This document shows positions 26,364 to 34,523 of a DNA stretch of 64,000 nucleotides, in pieces. The translations under genes and the position numbers were made by a program. The stretch's first letter is position 1, and the number at the start of each line of letters is the position of its first letter. The stretch is from NCBI RefSeq assembly GCF_004792665.1, contig NZ_SRZX01000001.1:1-64000 (forward strand), read 5' to 3'. This DNA is from Marinobacter orientalis. Its GTDB lineage: Bacteria > Pseudomonadota > Gammaproteobacteria > Pseudomonadales > Oleiphilaceae. The notes below the pieces were generated by a model that was given only the letters and a program-made list of their open reading frames with translations, was not told where the DNA came from and searched no databases.

Positions 26364-27182
26364 TTAGTAATAAACGCCCGGGACAGTCAGATTGACTGGC
26401 TCACCACCAACCCACTTGTCGTAAAGCTCAGCATATCGACCAGTGCGAACCTGCTGATGGATGAAAAGGTTGAGATAATTCAGGAGGCCGTATTCGTCAC
26501 GTTTCGCGGCAAGGGAAACGAAGTCAGTGACATAAGGTGCGTCGCCCGCAATCTTCAGGCCTTCATATTTGCCAGCCTTGAGGGTGGAAGAGGCGACCGT
26601 GTTGGTTACTACAGTGGCATCGATATGGCCCTGGGCCACTGCCAGGATAGTGTCGTTCTGGCTCTGGTAGGATCTGAACGTGCCGTCCTCGTCTGCCCAT
26701 TTCTTTACGTCTTTTTCCAGGGCCATTGCCTCAAAGGTGCCGCTGGTATTGCCAACTGGCCGTCCTTCAAGATCTTCATACGAGTCGATGTCGGCATCTT
26801 CCCGGGTCAGGACCACCATCTGGAAGGCGAAATAGGGAATCGACATGCCGACCACCTGGGCCCGGCCAAGGGTATCCGAGGTAGAGGCAACGATCACGTC
26901 AGCGCGGCCGGAAAGGATTGCCGGAATCCGGTCGGGGAAAGGTGTCCCTACGATTTCAGCTTCAACGCCAAGCGCCTCCGCCAGATCATTGCAATAGTCG
27001 ACATCGAACCCTGCCGGCTCATTATTGTCATCACGGAATCCCATTGGCGGGAAGTCAAGCGTCACTGCACAACGCAGCGTTTCAGAGTTGATAATGTCAT
27101 CAAGCTTGTCAGCAAGTGCCTGGCTGGCAAAAGAGGCCCCCAGAACTGCAGTAAGAACGGTAGCTATGGTTTTAATTTTCAT
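26364..27182 (-). CDS. Periplasmic amino-acid-binding protein of the hydroxyproline ABC importer
   Basis: A 272-residue family 3 solute-binding protein. The signal peptide ends at about residue 24 (ASQALA-DK). The mature part shows LRCAVTLDFPPMGFRDDNN, EPAGFDVDYCNDLAEALG and the ligand-contact region SGRADVIVAS. The amino-acid-binding Arg expected near TLGRAQVVGMSIPY is present. It is first in a seven-gene minus-strand operon that ends with the imine reductase at 20387. The ligand is inferred to be a hydroxyproline from the operon's enzymes. Confidence 0.93.
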   Translation of the reverse strand: MKIKTIATVLTAVLGASFASQALADKLDDIINSETLRCAVTLDFPPMGFRDDNNEPAGFDVDYCNDLAEALGVEAEIVGTPFPDRIPAILSGRADVIVASTSDTLGRAQVVGMSIPYFAFQMVVLTREDADIDSYEDLEGRPVGNTSGTFEAMALEKDVKKWADEDGTFRSYQSQNDTILAVAQGHIDATVVTNTVASSTLKAGKYEGLKIAGDAPYVTDFVSLAAKRDEYGLLNYLNLFIHQQVRTGRYAELYDKWVGGEPVNLTVPGVYY

Positions 27183-27260
27183 AACGGTTCTCTTTTTGTT
27201 GATTTGGTTAGTTGTTGCTAGCTAGCTGGTTTAATGCAGGGCAACGAATTGAGTATTTCT

Positions 27261-27277
27261 TATTTCGGATACGATGT
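27261..27277. promoter_or_regulatory. Candidate GntR operator upstream of the transport/3-hydroxyproline operon
   Basis: TATTTCGGATACGATGT, 79 bases upstream of the binding-protein start, matches the island's recurring palindrome (TATATCGTATACAATAT at 14443) at most positions but with a degraded centre (GGATAC). The weakest of the four candidate sites. Confidence 0.4.
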
Positions 27278-27457
27278 GAAGTTTTTTTTACATGTATCAC
27301 CGGCGCTGAAACTGAACCGGCCATCCGGTCGCAACCCTGGTTAGAGCATAGGAGCAACTGTCACAATCGGCCAACTTTCCACCGGAATTTAACGACATAA
27401 CGGTCAGACCGGTATCGCAGCACCGCGCCCGGGCCTCACAGTATGGCCTGTTTGCGG

Positions 27458-28843
27458 TCAGTCACCGGCCTCGGGCTTTTCGCTATCCAGCCAGCGATAG
27501 AGGGTGCGGCGATTTACCCCCAGTATCTGTGCTGCCCGCCGCTTGTTGCCGCCCACAGCATGGATAACCTGCCCCACATAATCCTGCTGGACCTGCTCCA
27601 AAGTGGGCCAGCCTGCGAGGTTCCCTGCGGGCAACCCGGGTCTTGCCCCGGGTGCCTCAGTCTGACGTTTGCGGATTCTTGCGGGCAGGTGTTCGGGAAG
27701 GATCACGTCGCCATCGCAGAAGGTCACCGCCCGCTCGATGGCACTGCCCAGTTCTCTGACATTGCCCGGGAACGGGTAATCGGAGAGCATCTGCGATGCC
27801 ACCTCGCTCAGTTGCAGGAAACCGCGGTTGTGCCGCCTGGCCGAGCCCCTCAGAAAGTGCATGGCAAGCAGATCCACATCGTCCCCACGCTCCCTGAGTG
27901 GTGGCACTACCAGCGTCAGGGTTTCCAGCCGGTAATACAGATCCTCCCGGAAATTCCCCAGTTCCACGGCCCTGATCAGATCCTGGTGGGTGGCAGCGAT
28001 AATGCGCACATCCACCTTCTCTTCCTGGTCGGCGCCTACCGGCTTGATGGTCCCTTCCTGCAGCACCCGCAACAGCTTTGCCTGCAGTGCCAGAGGCATT
28101 TCTCCGATTTCGTCGAGTAGCAGCGTACCCCCGTCGGCTTCCGCGAAGAGGCCCGGACGCGCTGACTTGGCGCCGGTAAAGGCGCCAGCTTCATGACCAA
28201 AGAATTCACTTTCCATCAACTCATGGGGAATACCGGCACAGTTCACCGGGATAAACGGCCGGTCCCTGCGCTCGCTCTCCGCGTGGATGGCACGTGCCAC
28301 AAGCTCCTTACCGGTCCCGCTTTCGCCACTGATCAGCACCGCCGCCTGACTTCTGGCGACCTGCTTGATTTCGTTTCTCAGTTGCATCATCGCGCGGCTT
28401 TCACCCACCAGGCCCAGTGAGGTGTCTTCGCTGGTCTGCGATCTGTAGCGGGCCAGTTCGCTGGTAACGGCCGCATGGGCCAGCAAGCGCCTGATTTTCA
28501 ATCTCAGATGATCAGTGGAAAGCGGCTTGGTAAGAAAATCATCAGCACCGGCCTTGAGGGCCTCCACTGCCTGGTCGACAGTGCCAAAAGCGGTAATGAT
28601 GATAAAGGGCACCGACCTGCCCTCCGCCTGCAGTTGCCGGAGTATTGACAGGCCGTCACCGTCCGGAAGCCGGAGGTCGGAGACAATCAGATCAGCGCCG
28701 GACTCCAGGGCGAATCTGCGGCCTTCATCCGCTGTACCGGCACAGCTTACCCGGTAGCCATCCACCTCAAGCTCTTCCGCCAGCAATGTTCTCAAACTGG
28801 CGTCGTCTTCCACCAGCAGGATCGAAGATGGGTTACTGTCCAT
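27458..28843 (-). CDS. Sigma-54-dependent response regulator (NtrC/DctD family)
   Basis: A 461-residue protein from ATG 28843, with AGGAGG 7 bases upstream. The receiver domain has acidic residues VEDD (11-14) and phospho-acceptor Asp56 in DLIVSDLRLPDGD. The AAA+ domain carries Walker A GESGTGKE, the sigma-54 contact loop GAFTGA and Walker B GGTLLLDEIGEM. The C-terminal Fis-type helix-turn-helix reads GGNKRRAAQILGVNRRTLYRWL. It activates RNA polymerase-sigma-54 promoters when phosphorylated. It overlaps the sensor kinase gene by 11 bases. A likely target is the divergent DUF4168/TRAP-protein unit. Confidence 0.95.
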   Translation of the reverse strand: MDSNPSSILLVEDDASLRTLLAEELEVDGYRVSCAGTADEGRRFALESGADLIVSDLRLPDGDGLSILRQLQAEGRSVPFIIITAFGTVDQAVEALKAGADDFLTKPLSTDHLRLKIRRLLAHAAVTSELARYRSQTSEDTSLGLVGESRAMMQLRNEIKQVARSQAAVLISGESGTGKELVARAIHAESERRDRPFIPVNCAGIPHELMESEFFGHEAGAFTGAKSARPGLFAEADGGTLLLDEIGEMPLALQAKLLRVLQEGTIKPVGADQEEKVDVRIIAATHQDLIRAVELGNFREDLYYRLETLTLVVPPLRERGDDVDLLAMHFLRGSARRHNRGFLQLSEVASQMLSDYPFPGNVRELGSAIERAVTFCDGDVILPEHLPARIRKRQTEAPGARPGLPAGNLAGWPTLEQVQQDYVGQVIHAVGGNKRRAAQILGVNRRTLYRWLDSEKPEAGD

Positions 28844-30335
28844 CGCCGGCCTCCTCATCAGCAGGGTTCTGTCTGTATACCGGCCAGAAGGTGGACATCC
28901 GGCATCCGCCGGCAGCGCTCGACCCTACCTCAATCCGGCCGCCGTGTTCCTTGAGCACACTGCCCACAACCGCGAGTCCCAGCCCGGTTCCCTCACCTGC
29001 GGCCCGGGTACTGAAGAAGGGTTCGAATATCCGCTCGCGCATGGCTTCCTCTATCCCCGGACCGTCATCATCCACTCGCAGCTCCCATAGCCCATCACGC
29101 TCGGCAAGACTGACCAATACCAGCGAACGGGCTGCCTGGCAGGCGTTACGGATAATATTCAGGCAGGCCATTTCCAGGCGCGTCGGCTCTGCCAGGATGT
29201 CTGCCTGGCGCAGGGGTATCTCTGAGCGAATCTCCACCCCCTGGCACTTGGGTTCTTCACGGATGCGCTCCACCACTTCCTTGGTGGTTGCCGCCAGATC
29301 CGTCTTCCGCCGGGAGTCAGGCACATGGCGGAAACAGTCCAGTAACTGCTGGATGATCAGCGTCATGCGATCGACCTGATGTTCTATATCCTTCAGGTGC
29401 CGCCTGTTGCCCTCGGCCAGATCGCCTCGCCCCAGTATATTGGCGCGGCCCTGGATGACGCTCAGTGGCGCACCCAGTTCATGGGCGACACCGCCGGCCA
29501 CACGACCGATCATGGCAACTTTTTCCTGGTATTCGAGTTGCTCCGCAAGCTCCCGCTCACGTTCGACACTCTCCCTGATTTCCGTTTCTGCATGCATCAT
29601 GCGCTCTCCCATGTCACGCAGGCCCTCGTGAATCTGACGCAGCTCCCGTGGCCCGGCGGGCGCTTCGTCAACCTGCCAGCGCCCGGGCGCCATCCGCTCC
29701 ATGATTTGCAGCAACCGGCTGACATGGCGGCCAACCGCGCCATAGTGCCCGAGCACCACAACGAGAATGACGATCAACGACACCACCGACCAGATGCTGA
29801 CCGCCCAGATCCGGCTGGAAGCCACCAGTTCGTGGAAATCACTGCGTTTGCGGGTTACCTGAAGCAGGCCCTGAATCCGGCCGTCTGCAGCGATCAACGG
29901 TGTGAACTGGGAAAAAACGGAAACGCCATCAACCTGGCGAAAGGCACCACCCACTTCGCCGCTGGCAATGACCTGCTCGGCACTGTCACTGCGGGTGACA
30001 TCGGTGTCAGCCACGCCCAGACTGGCGACCTGCTGACCATCCTCATCAAACACGGATGCCCCGAACACGCGGCCAATGCGGAAGATGGATTTGAGCGACT
30101 CGCCCATCACAATGTCATCACCATCAGACATCGCCTGTGACAACGGGCCGCTGACAGCGCGGGCTACAAGCTCGAGATCCTCCCTCAGACGCTCGTTCAG
30201 ATTTTCCTCCACGGCACCAAGCCCCACATAGATAGCAAGGCCACTGAACACCATCAGCGGAACAACGATGCTCAGTACCAGGGTCAGACGCAGTGAGCGG
30301 AACATGTCGCGCGCGGTTAGCACGGTCGTTTTCAT
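28833..30335 (-). CDS. Sensor histidine kinase (DctB/NtrB-like)
   Basis: A 500-residue inner-membrane kinase from ATG 30335 (GGAG 6 bases upstream). One membrane helix is at about 20-42; the periplasmic part (about 43-180, GESLKSIFRIGRVFGASVFD, IQGLLQVTRKRSDF) resembles a single-Cache-type sensor; a second helix follows at about 185-208, then a HAMP-like linker. The kinase core has the H-box VAHELGAPLSVIQ, N-box NIIRNACQAA, G1 DDGPGIEE and G2 GEGTGLGLAVV. This is the form that partners DctD-type regulators for C4-dicarboxylate or other carboxylate sensing. The ligand is unknown. Confidence 0.93.
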   Translation of the reverse strand: MKTTVLTARDMFRSLRLTLVLSIVVPLMVFSGLAIYVGLGAVEENLNERLREDLELVARAVSGPLSQAMSDGDDIVMGESLKSIFRIGRVFGASVFDEDGQQVASLGVADTDVTRSDSAEQVIASGEVGGAFRQVDGVSVFSQFTPLIAADGRIQGLLQVTRKRSDFHELVASSRIWAVSIWSVVSLIVILVVVLGHYGAVGRHVSRLLQIMERMAPGRWQVDEAPAGPRELRQIHEGLRDMGERMMHAETEIRESVERERELAEQLEYQEKVAMIGRVAGGVAHELGAPLSVIQGRANILGRGDLAEGNRRHLKDIEHQVDRMTLIIQQLLDCFRHVPDSRRKTDLAATTKEVVERIREEPKCQGVEIRSEIPLRQADILAEPTRLEMACLNIIRNACQAARSLVLVSLAERDGLWELRVDDDGPGIEEAMRERIFEPFFSTRAAGEGTGLGLAVVGSVLKEHGGRIEVGSSAAGGCRMSTFWPVYRQNPADEEAGDGQ

Positions 30336-30352
30336 AACCAACTCCGACAAAG

Positions 30353-30379
30353 TGTCACACATCTATGCCACATGTGACA
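30353..30379. promoter_or_regulatory. Inverted repeat, candidate response-regulator (enhancer) site
   Basis: TGTCACA (30353-30359) and TGTGACA (30373-30379) form a 7-bp inverted repeat with a 13-base spacer, just upstream of the kinase start and about 90-115 bases before a sigma-54-like promoter that faces the other way. This is the distance at which NtrC-type activators normally bind. The binding protein is inferred. Confidence 0.5.
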
Positions 30380-30466
30380 TTTAGCCACAATAGACATTAC
30401 TTACCATTAACCTCAAAAACTGTCTATCTTGCTGATATTTAGTTATTTTTGTGCATTTATACAAAC

Positions 30467-30481
30467 TGGCACAGGACTTGA
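30467..30481 (+). promoter_or_regulatory. Candidate sigma-54 (-24/-12) promoter
   Basis: TGGCACAGGACTTGA fits the sigma-54 consensus TGGCACGNNNNTTGC with the correct spacing; the -24 GG is perfect, and the -12 GC reads GA, a mismatch in an important base. It lies 99 bases before the DUF4168 gene, with the inverted repeat at 30353-30379 in the usual activator position. Confidence 0.5.
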
Positions 30482-30579
30482 ACGGTACAGGTTACCGCTC
30501 GACCAGAGCCACATTCACGGTCCAACAAGATTGTTTGTAAAACACGCAGGCAATCCAATCACTGCAGAAGGAGAGAGTT

Positions 30580-30969
30580 ATGAACAAGCTACTCATTTCA
30601 ATGACCGCATCCCTGGCACTGCTTGCCGCTGGCCCCGCTGTCGCCCAGGAAAGTCCGGAATCGGCTAATACCGATGGCGGCTATAGCGACCCTGCTGCTG
30701 CAGGCACCCAGAACACCAATTTTAACGACCAGGAACTGAAGCAGTTCGTCGAGGCTCAGGAAGGCATCAATGAAATCCGTGACGAGTACATGGAGAAAAT
30801 TGAAGCTGCCGATTCCCAGCAGAAAGCGCAGGAACTGCAAATGGAAGCGAACGACGAGATGGTGTCGGTGATTGAGGATGCCGGCATGGATATCCCGACC
30901 TACAACTCGATCGCAACTGCGTACAACAGCGAGCCAAAAGTAAGAAATCGCATTGACGCGCTGATGTAA
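30580..30969 (+). CDS. DUF4168 domain exported protein
   Basis: A 129-residue protein with an N-terminal signal peptide cleaved near VAQ-ES (residue 23) and a single DUF4168 domain (FNDQELKQFVEAQEGINEIR … NDEMVSVIEDAGMDIPTYNSI). It is mainly helical and probably periplasmic. The family has no established function. A good ribosome site (AAGGAGAGAG) precedes ATG 30580. A terminator separates it from the TRAP-type gene, so it may be expressed alone from the sigma-54-like promoter. Confidence 0.85.
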   Translation: MNKLLISMTASLALLAAGPAVAQESPESANTDGGYSDPAAAGTQNTNFNDQELKQFVEAQEGINEIRDEYMEKIEAADSQQKAQELQMEANDEMVSVIEDAGMDIPTYNSIATAYNSEPKVRNRIDALM

Positions 30970-30995
30970 ACATCTTCCCGCTATTGTGTTGTCTC

Positions 30996-31020
30996 AGGCC
31001 CCGCTTTTGCGGGGCCTTTC
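30996..31020 (+). terminator. Intrinsic terminator after the DUF4168 gene
   Basis: Stem aggccccgc / gcggggcct with a short T-rich loop, followed by TTTC; 27 bases past the stop codon. Confidence 0.82.
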
Positions 31021-31111
31021 TGGTTGTGCCTCCAGGCAGGGACAACCACTGTGCCGGCGTATTGTGGTACCTTGCACAAAAGCATCAGTTAACAGTGCCC
31101 GGAGACAGGAA

Positions 31112-32191
31112 ATGCGAACACTTTGCCATTGGCAGACCCCCTTGTTTGCAATGGTCATTCTGCTATTGGCAGGCTGCTCAGACAGCCCTTCCCCGACCGC
31201 AACCACAGAAAATGAAGGTGCAAAGCCCACCTACCCGGTGACCTGGCGGTTTGCGCTGGAAGAAATTGAAGGCAGCGTCCAGCACCGTTACGCGCTGGAG
31301 CTGAAAGAGCGTATCGAAGGCATTGCGGACGGCAATATCCTTATCGACATTTTTCCTTACGGCTCGATCGGAACGTCCATACAGTTGACCGACCTGGCAC
31401 GGGAAGGGTCAGTTCACCTGGCCTTCGCCTCACCCGGCCATCTGGCGGACGTCATTCCTGAAACCGGTGTCTTTACTCTCCACTTCCTGCTGTCGGACAA
31501 CGAGACTGTAAACCGGAATATCCTGGCAAGCGACGAGCTGGTACAACAGTTCAGCAAGCCCTACGAGGAACAGCATCTTGAACTCCTCGGCTTTGTGCCC
31601 GAGGGCTGGATGGTCTGGACTGCAAACAGACCCCTGAAGACGCCCGCCGATTTCGACGGACTCGCATTCCGTACCATGACGTCGGAAATTGCGGCTGAAG
31701 CTTACAAGGCCTACGGAGCCAATCCGACCCCGGCACCCTTCTCCCAGGTATACAGCGATCTCCAGCTACGCCGTCTTGACGGGCAGGCCAACCCCATTTT
31801 TGCCATTGAGGAGATGGGGTTTTACGAAGTCCAGAGCACCATGACGTTCGCAAGGCCAGCCCAGTTCGTCACCTCGGTGGTTTCCAACAAGGAGTGGTTT
31901 GATGCCCTTCCCGAAGACCAGAAACGCTGGCTTGAGGAGGCACTGGATGAGGTTGCACCGCTTGTCTACGAAGTCCAGGCAGAACTCAATGCCAGCCGCC
32001 TTGAGACCATCCGGCAAAACAGCGATATTCGAACCCTCGAACTGACAGAGGAAGAGCGTGACCGGTTCCGCGAAGCCAGCCTCCCGGTTCGTGACACCTT
32101 TGCCCGCATTGCAGGCGACCGGGGAAAAGCGATTCTGGAACAACTCATCGAAATGGTCGATGAGGCGGAGTCAGAAGTTCCCGGCACCTGA
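31112..32191 (+). CDS. TRAP-type DctP-family substrate-binding lipoprotein (orphan)
   Basis: A 359-residue protein from ATG 31112 (GGAGACAGGAA upstream); the frame to 30986 runs through the preceding terminator and is not used. The lipobox LLAGCSD anchors it in a membrane, unusual for TRAP binding proteins, which are mostly free periplasmic. The body is a DctP/TeaA-like domain: VTWRFALEEIEGSVQHRYAL, IDIFPYGSIGTSIQLTDLA, the conserved Arg region GLAFRTMTSEIAAEAYKAYG and LRRLDGQANPIFAIEEMGFY. No DctQ or DctM permease gene is adjacent; the next gene is rlmJ on the other strand. It may serve a distant permease or present ligand to the nearby kinase. Confidence 0.88.
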   Translation: MRTLCHWQTPLFAMVILLLAGCSDSPSPTATTENEGAKPTYPVTWRFALEEIEGSVQHRYALELKERIEGIADGNILIDIFPYGSIGTSIQLTDLAREGSVHLAFASPGHLADVIPETGVFTLHFLLSDNETVNRNILASDELVQQFSKPYEEQHLELLGFVPEGWMVWTANRPLKTPADFDGLAFRTMTSEIAAEAYKAYGANPTPAPFSQVYSDLQLRRLDGQANPIFAIEEMGFYEVQSTMTFARPAQFVTSVVSNKEWFDALPEDQKRWLEEALDEVAPLVYEVQAELNASRLETIRQNSDIRTLELTEEERDRFREASLPVRDTFARIAGDRGKAILEQLIEMVDEAESEVPGT

Positions 32192-32209
32192 CCAGACAGG
32201 CTGATCACG

Positions 32210-33049
32210 CTATTCAGCAACCAGCCAGTCCATCATTAATGTAATATCAAGACAGTCTCTACCGGCGACGTCGTCCATCATCGCAGTGAGCCTGCGATCA
32301 AAACCCCAGGGCGGATTGACCACCAACATCCCCGAGCCGGTCATGCCTCTTTCCGGGGGCGTGCGAAGATGCACCTCGCTGCACAGCACCTTACGGACAG
32401 CGGTGGCCCTGATAGCCTCTTTCAACTGCTCCTGAAAGCCACTGGTCAAAACCGGATACCAGACCAGATAGATCCCATGCCGGCACTTTTGCCACGCTTT
32501 TCCAAGGGCTTGAGCAACATCTATGTAGTCGGACTTGATTTCATAGGACGGATCGATCAGTGACAGAAGGCGAGGCTGTTTCGGAGGCAACTGGCTGAGC
32601 AGCCCGGCCAGGCCATCCTGTCGGAGAACGCGGACCCGGCCCGCAGACGCCCAGTCTGCCAACTGTTCACTTTCAGAAGGATGGAGCTCAAACAGGGTCA
32701 GATCATCTCCGGGACGAAGAAAATGCCGGAACCAGGCCGGTGAGCCCGGGTAAATGCCCAGTTCCGCATCGTCGGCATTGAACTGTTCCAGAACGTCCAG
32801 AACGGGCTTCCAGTCGTCGGCCCGAAGCTGGTCACGAGCCTTCCACAGTCTCTGTACGCCCCGGTCAGCCTCTGCCGTTTTACGGGCCCTCTCGCTGCGC
32901 AAATCATAGATGGCGCTTCCGGCATGGGTGTCAAAACAGGCAATGCCGGTTTTTTTCGACTGCATCATCGTCAGCGTCAGGGCCAGAGCCGCATGTTTCT
33001 GTATATCGGCGAAGTTGCCTGCGTGGAAGGCGTGTAGATAGCTCAGCAT
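32210..33049 (-). CDS. rlmJ: 23S rRNA (adenine2030-N6)-methyltransferase
   Basis: A 279-residue enzyme that methylates A2030 of 23S rRNA. ATG 33049 gives the typical RlmJ start MLSYLHAFHAGNFADIQKH; the frame continues 141 codons upstream over the divergent MFS gene and is not real there. It shows the SAM-binding region CFDTHAGSAIYDLRS and the catalytic motif IDPSYEIK (D-P-x-Y form of NPPY). Length matches the family (about 280). It converges with the TRAP-type gene (18-base gap). Confidence 0.95.
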   Translation of the reverse strand: MLSYLHAFHAGNFADIQKHAALALTLTMMQSKKTGIACFDTHAGSAIYDLRSERARKTAEADRGVQRLWKARDQLRADDWKPVLDVLEQFNADDAELGIYPGSPAWFRHFLRPGDDLTLFELHPSESEQLADWASAGRVRVLRQDGLAGLLSQLPPKQPRLLSLIDPSYEIKSDYIDVAQALGKAWQKCRHGIYLVWYPVLTSGFQEQLKEAIRATAVRKVLCSEVHLRTPPERGMTGSGMLVVNPPWGFDRRLTAMMDDVAGRDCLDITLMMDWLVAE

Positions 33050-33187
33050 CGGGTTTCCTGTGTGTTCGGAACTCGCGACTATTAGGCCGCAGGATGGTCT
33101 GGAATGCCACCCTTCCCGTAACCCGCTATTTAAGCCGAACAGAATCAGCTGGTATGATTTTGTGCTCACTTTCCCGGAGGACAACCG

Positions 33188-34513
33188 TTGTCCACAAAAC
33201 AGTCCATGCCCAAAAGAGATGCCATTGATCAGCTCTACAGCCTGATCGCCAATGAGGAAGACGCTCGGGTCTGCAAGGATATTCCGGAGGAGGCCTGCCA
33301 GGAAGTTCCCCGCAATTTCTTTCTGATTCTTGCCAGCAACGTGCTGACCAAACTGGGTGACCTGCTGATCAGTCCGAAAACCGTACTGGCGTGGGTAATG
33401 AGCGCCGTGGGTGCCCCGGCCCTGGTTGCCTGGCTGGTACCTATCCGGGAATCCGGCTCCATGGTTCCGCAAATGGTCATCGCGGCCTGGGTTCGGCGGC
33501 GGGCGGTTCGCAAGTGGTTCTGGACGCTGGGGAGCTTCGGCCAGGCAGCCAGTGTTGTGGGCATGGCGGCAAGCGTCTGGTTTCTGGAGGGTTACGCTGC
33601 CGGTGGCGGCATCATAGCTTCGCTTATCGCGTTTTCACTGGCGCGGGGATTCTGCTCGGTATCAATGAAGGATGTTCAGGGCAAGTGCATTCCGAAAACC
33701 CGGCGCGGCCGGCTCTCCGGACTGGCGTCTACCATCGGCGGCACCGCTACCGTGATTCTTACCGTTCTGCTGTTCTGGGACCGGGGTGATCCGGCAATCG
33801 CCTTTTATACCGTCCTGTTGCTGCTGGCGGCGGCACTCTGGGTTATTGCCGGCCTGCTCTTTTCCGGGGTAAAGGAATATGAAGGTGAAACCGGTGGCGG
33901 CGGGAATGCCATCAACGAAGCGCTCAGCAGCCTGTCCCTGCTGCGCGATGACGTTCCGTTCCGGGACTTTGTGATTACCCGGGCGTTGCTGCTCTCTTCT
34001 GCACTGGCAGCCCCCTACTTCGTGGTTCTGGCTCAGAAAGCGTCTGATATCGGCTGGATGCTGGGAGTTTTCCTGCTGGCCAGCAGCCTGGCCAGCTCAC
34101 TCAGCGCCAGTTTCTGGGGCTGGGCCGCAGACACCTCAAGCCGGAAGGTGATGATTCGCGGCGGTGCCATGGCCAGCGGGATTTGCCTGGGGGTCGGCGT
34201 GACTGCTGTAGTGTTTGGCACCGGCATCGGCAGTGTCTGGTTCTACCCCATTGCTTTTTTCGTGCTGAGCATTGCCCACGCAGGTGTGCGCCTCGGACGC
34301 AAAACCTATCTGGTCGATATGGCAGGTGGTAACAAACGAACGGACTACACGGCGGTGAGCAACACCGTCATCGGCTTTTTGCTACTGGCCACCGGCGGCC
34401 TGACCGCAGTTATCTCGCTGATTTCAGAGGTGGCGGTAGTTCTCGTGCTGGGGCTGATGGGGCTGGCCGGAACGCTCAGTGCCATGCGCCTGAAGGAAGT
34501 CACCGATACCTGA
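33188..34513 (+). CDS. Major facilitator superfamily transporter
   Basis: A 441-residue membrane protein with about 12 hydrophobic segments after a polar N-terminus of about 55 residues. TTG 33188 is preceded by GGAGG at 33175-33180 with proper spacing; ATG 33206 is the alternative. MFS-type features include the RRAVRKWFWTLGS loop and GRKTYLVDMAGGNKRTDYTAVSNT, a segment found in a poorly characterised MFS group in proteobacteria. The substrate cannot be inferred. It is divergent from rlmJ. Confidence 0.85.
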   Translation: MSTKQSMPKRDAIDQLYSLIANEEDARVCKDIPEEACQEVPRNFFLILASNVLTKLGDLLISPKTVLAWVMSAVGAPALVAWLVPIRESGSMVPQMVIAAWVRRRAVRKWFWTLGSFGQAASVVGMAASVWFLEGYAAGGGIIASLIAFSLARGFCSVSMKDVQGKCIPKTRRGRLSGLASTIGGTATVILTVLLFWDRGDPAIAFYTVLLLLAAALWVIAGLLFSGVKEYEGETGGGGNAINEALSSLSLLRDDVPFRDFVITRALLLSSALAAPYFVVLAQKASDIGWMLGVFLLASSLASSLSASFWGWAADTSSRKVMIRGGAMASGICLGVGVTAVVFGTGIGSVWFYPIAFFVLSIAHAGVRLGRKTYLVDMAGGNKRTDYTAVSNTVIGFLLLATGGLTAVISLISEVAVVLVLGLMGLAGTLSAMRLKEVTDT

Positions 34514-34523
34514 AACCTCGCCG

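Noticed and set aside
31060..31085. Second sigma-54 promoter before the TRAP-type gene (TGGTACCTTGC)
   Set aside because: The distance between GG and GC is 6 bases instead of the required 10.
33050..33472. N-terminal extension of rlmJ by 141 codons
   Set aside because: It overlaps the divergent MFS gene and the family start MLSYLHAFHAGNF is at 33049.
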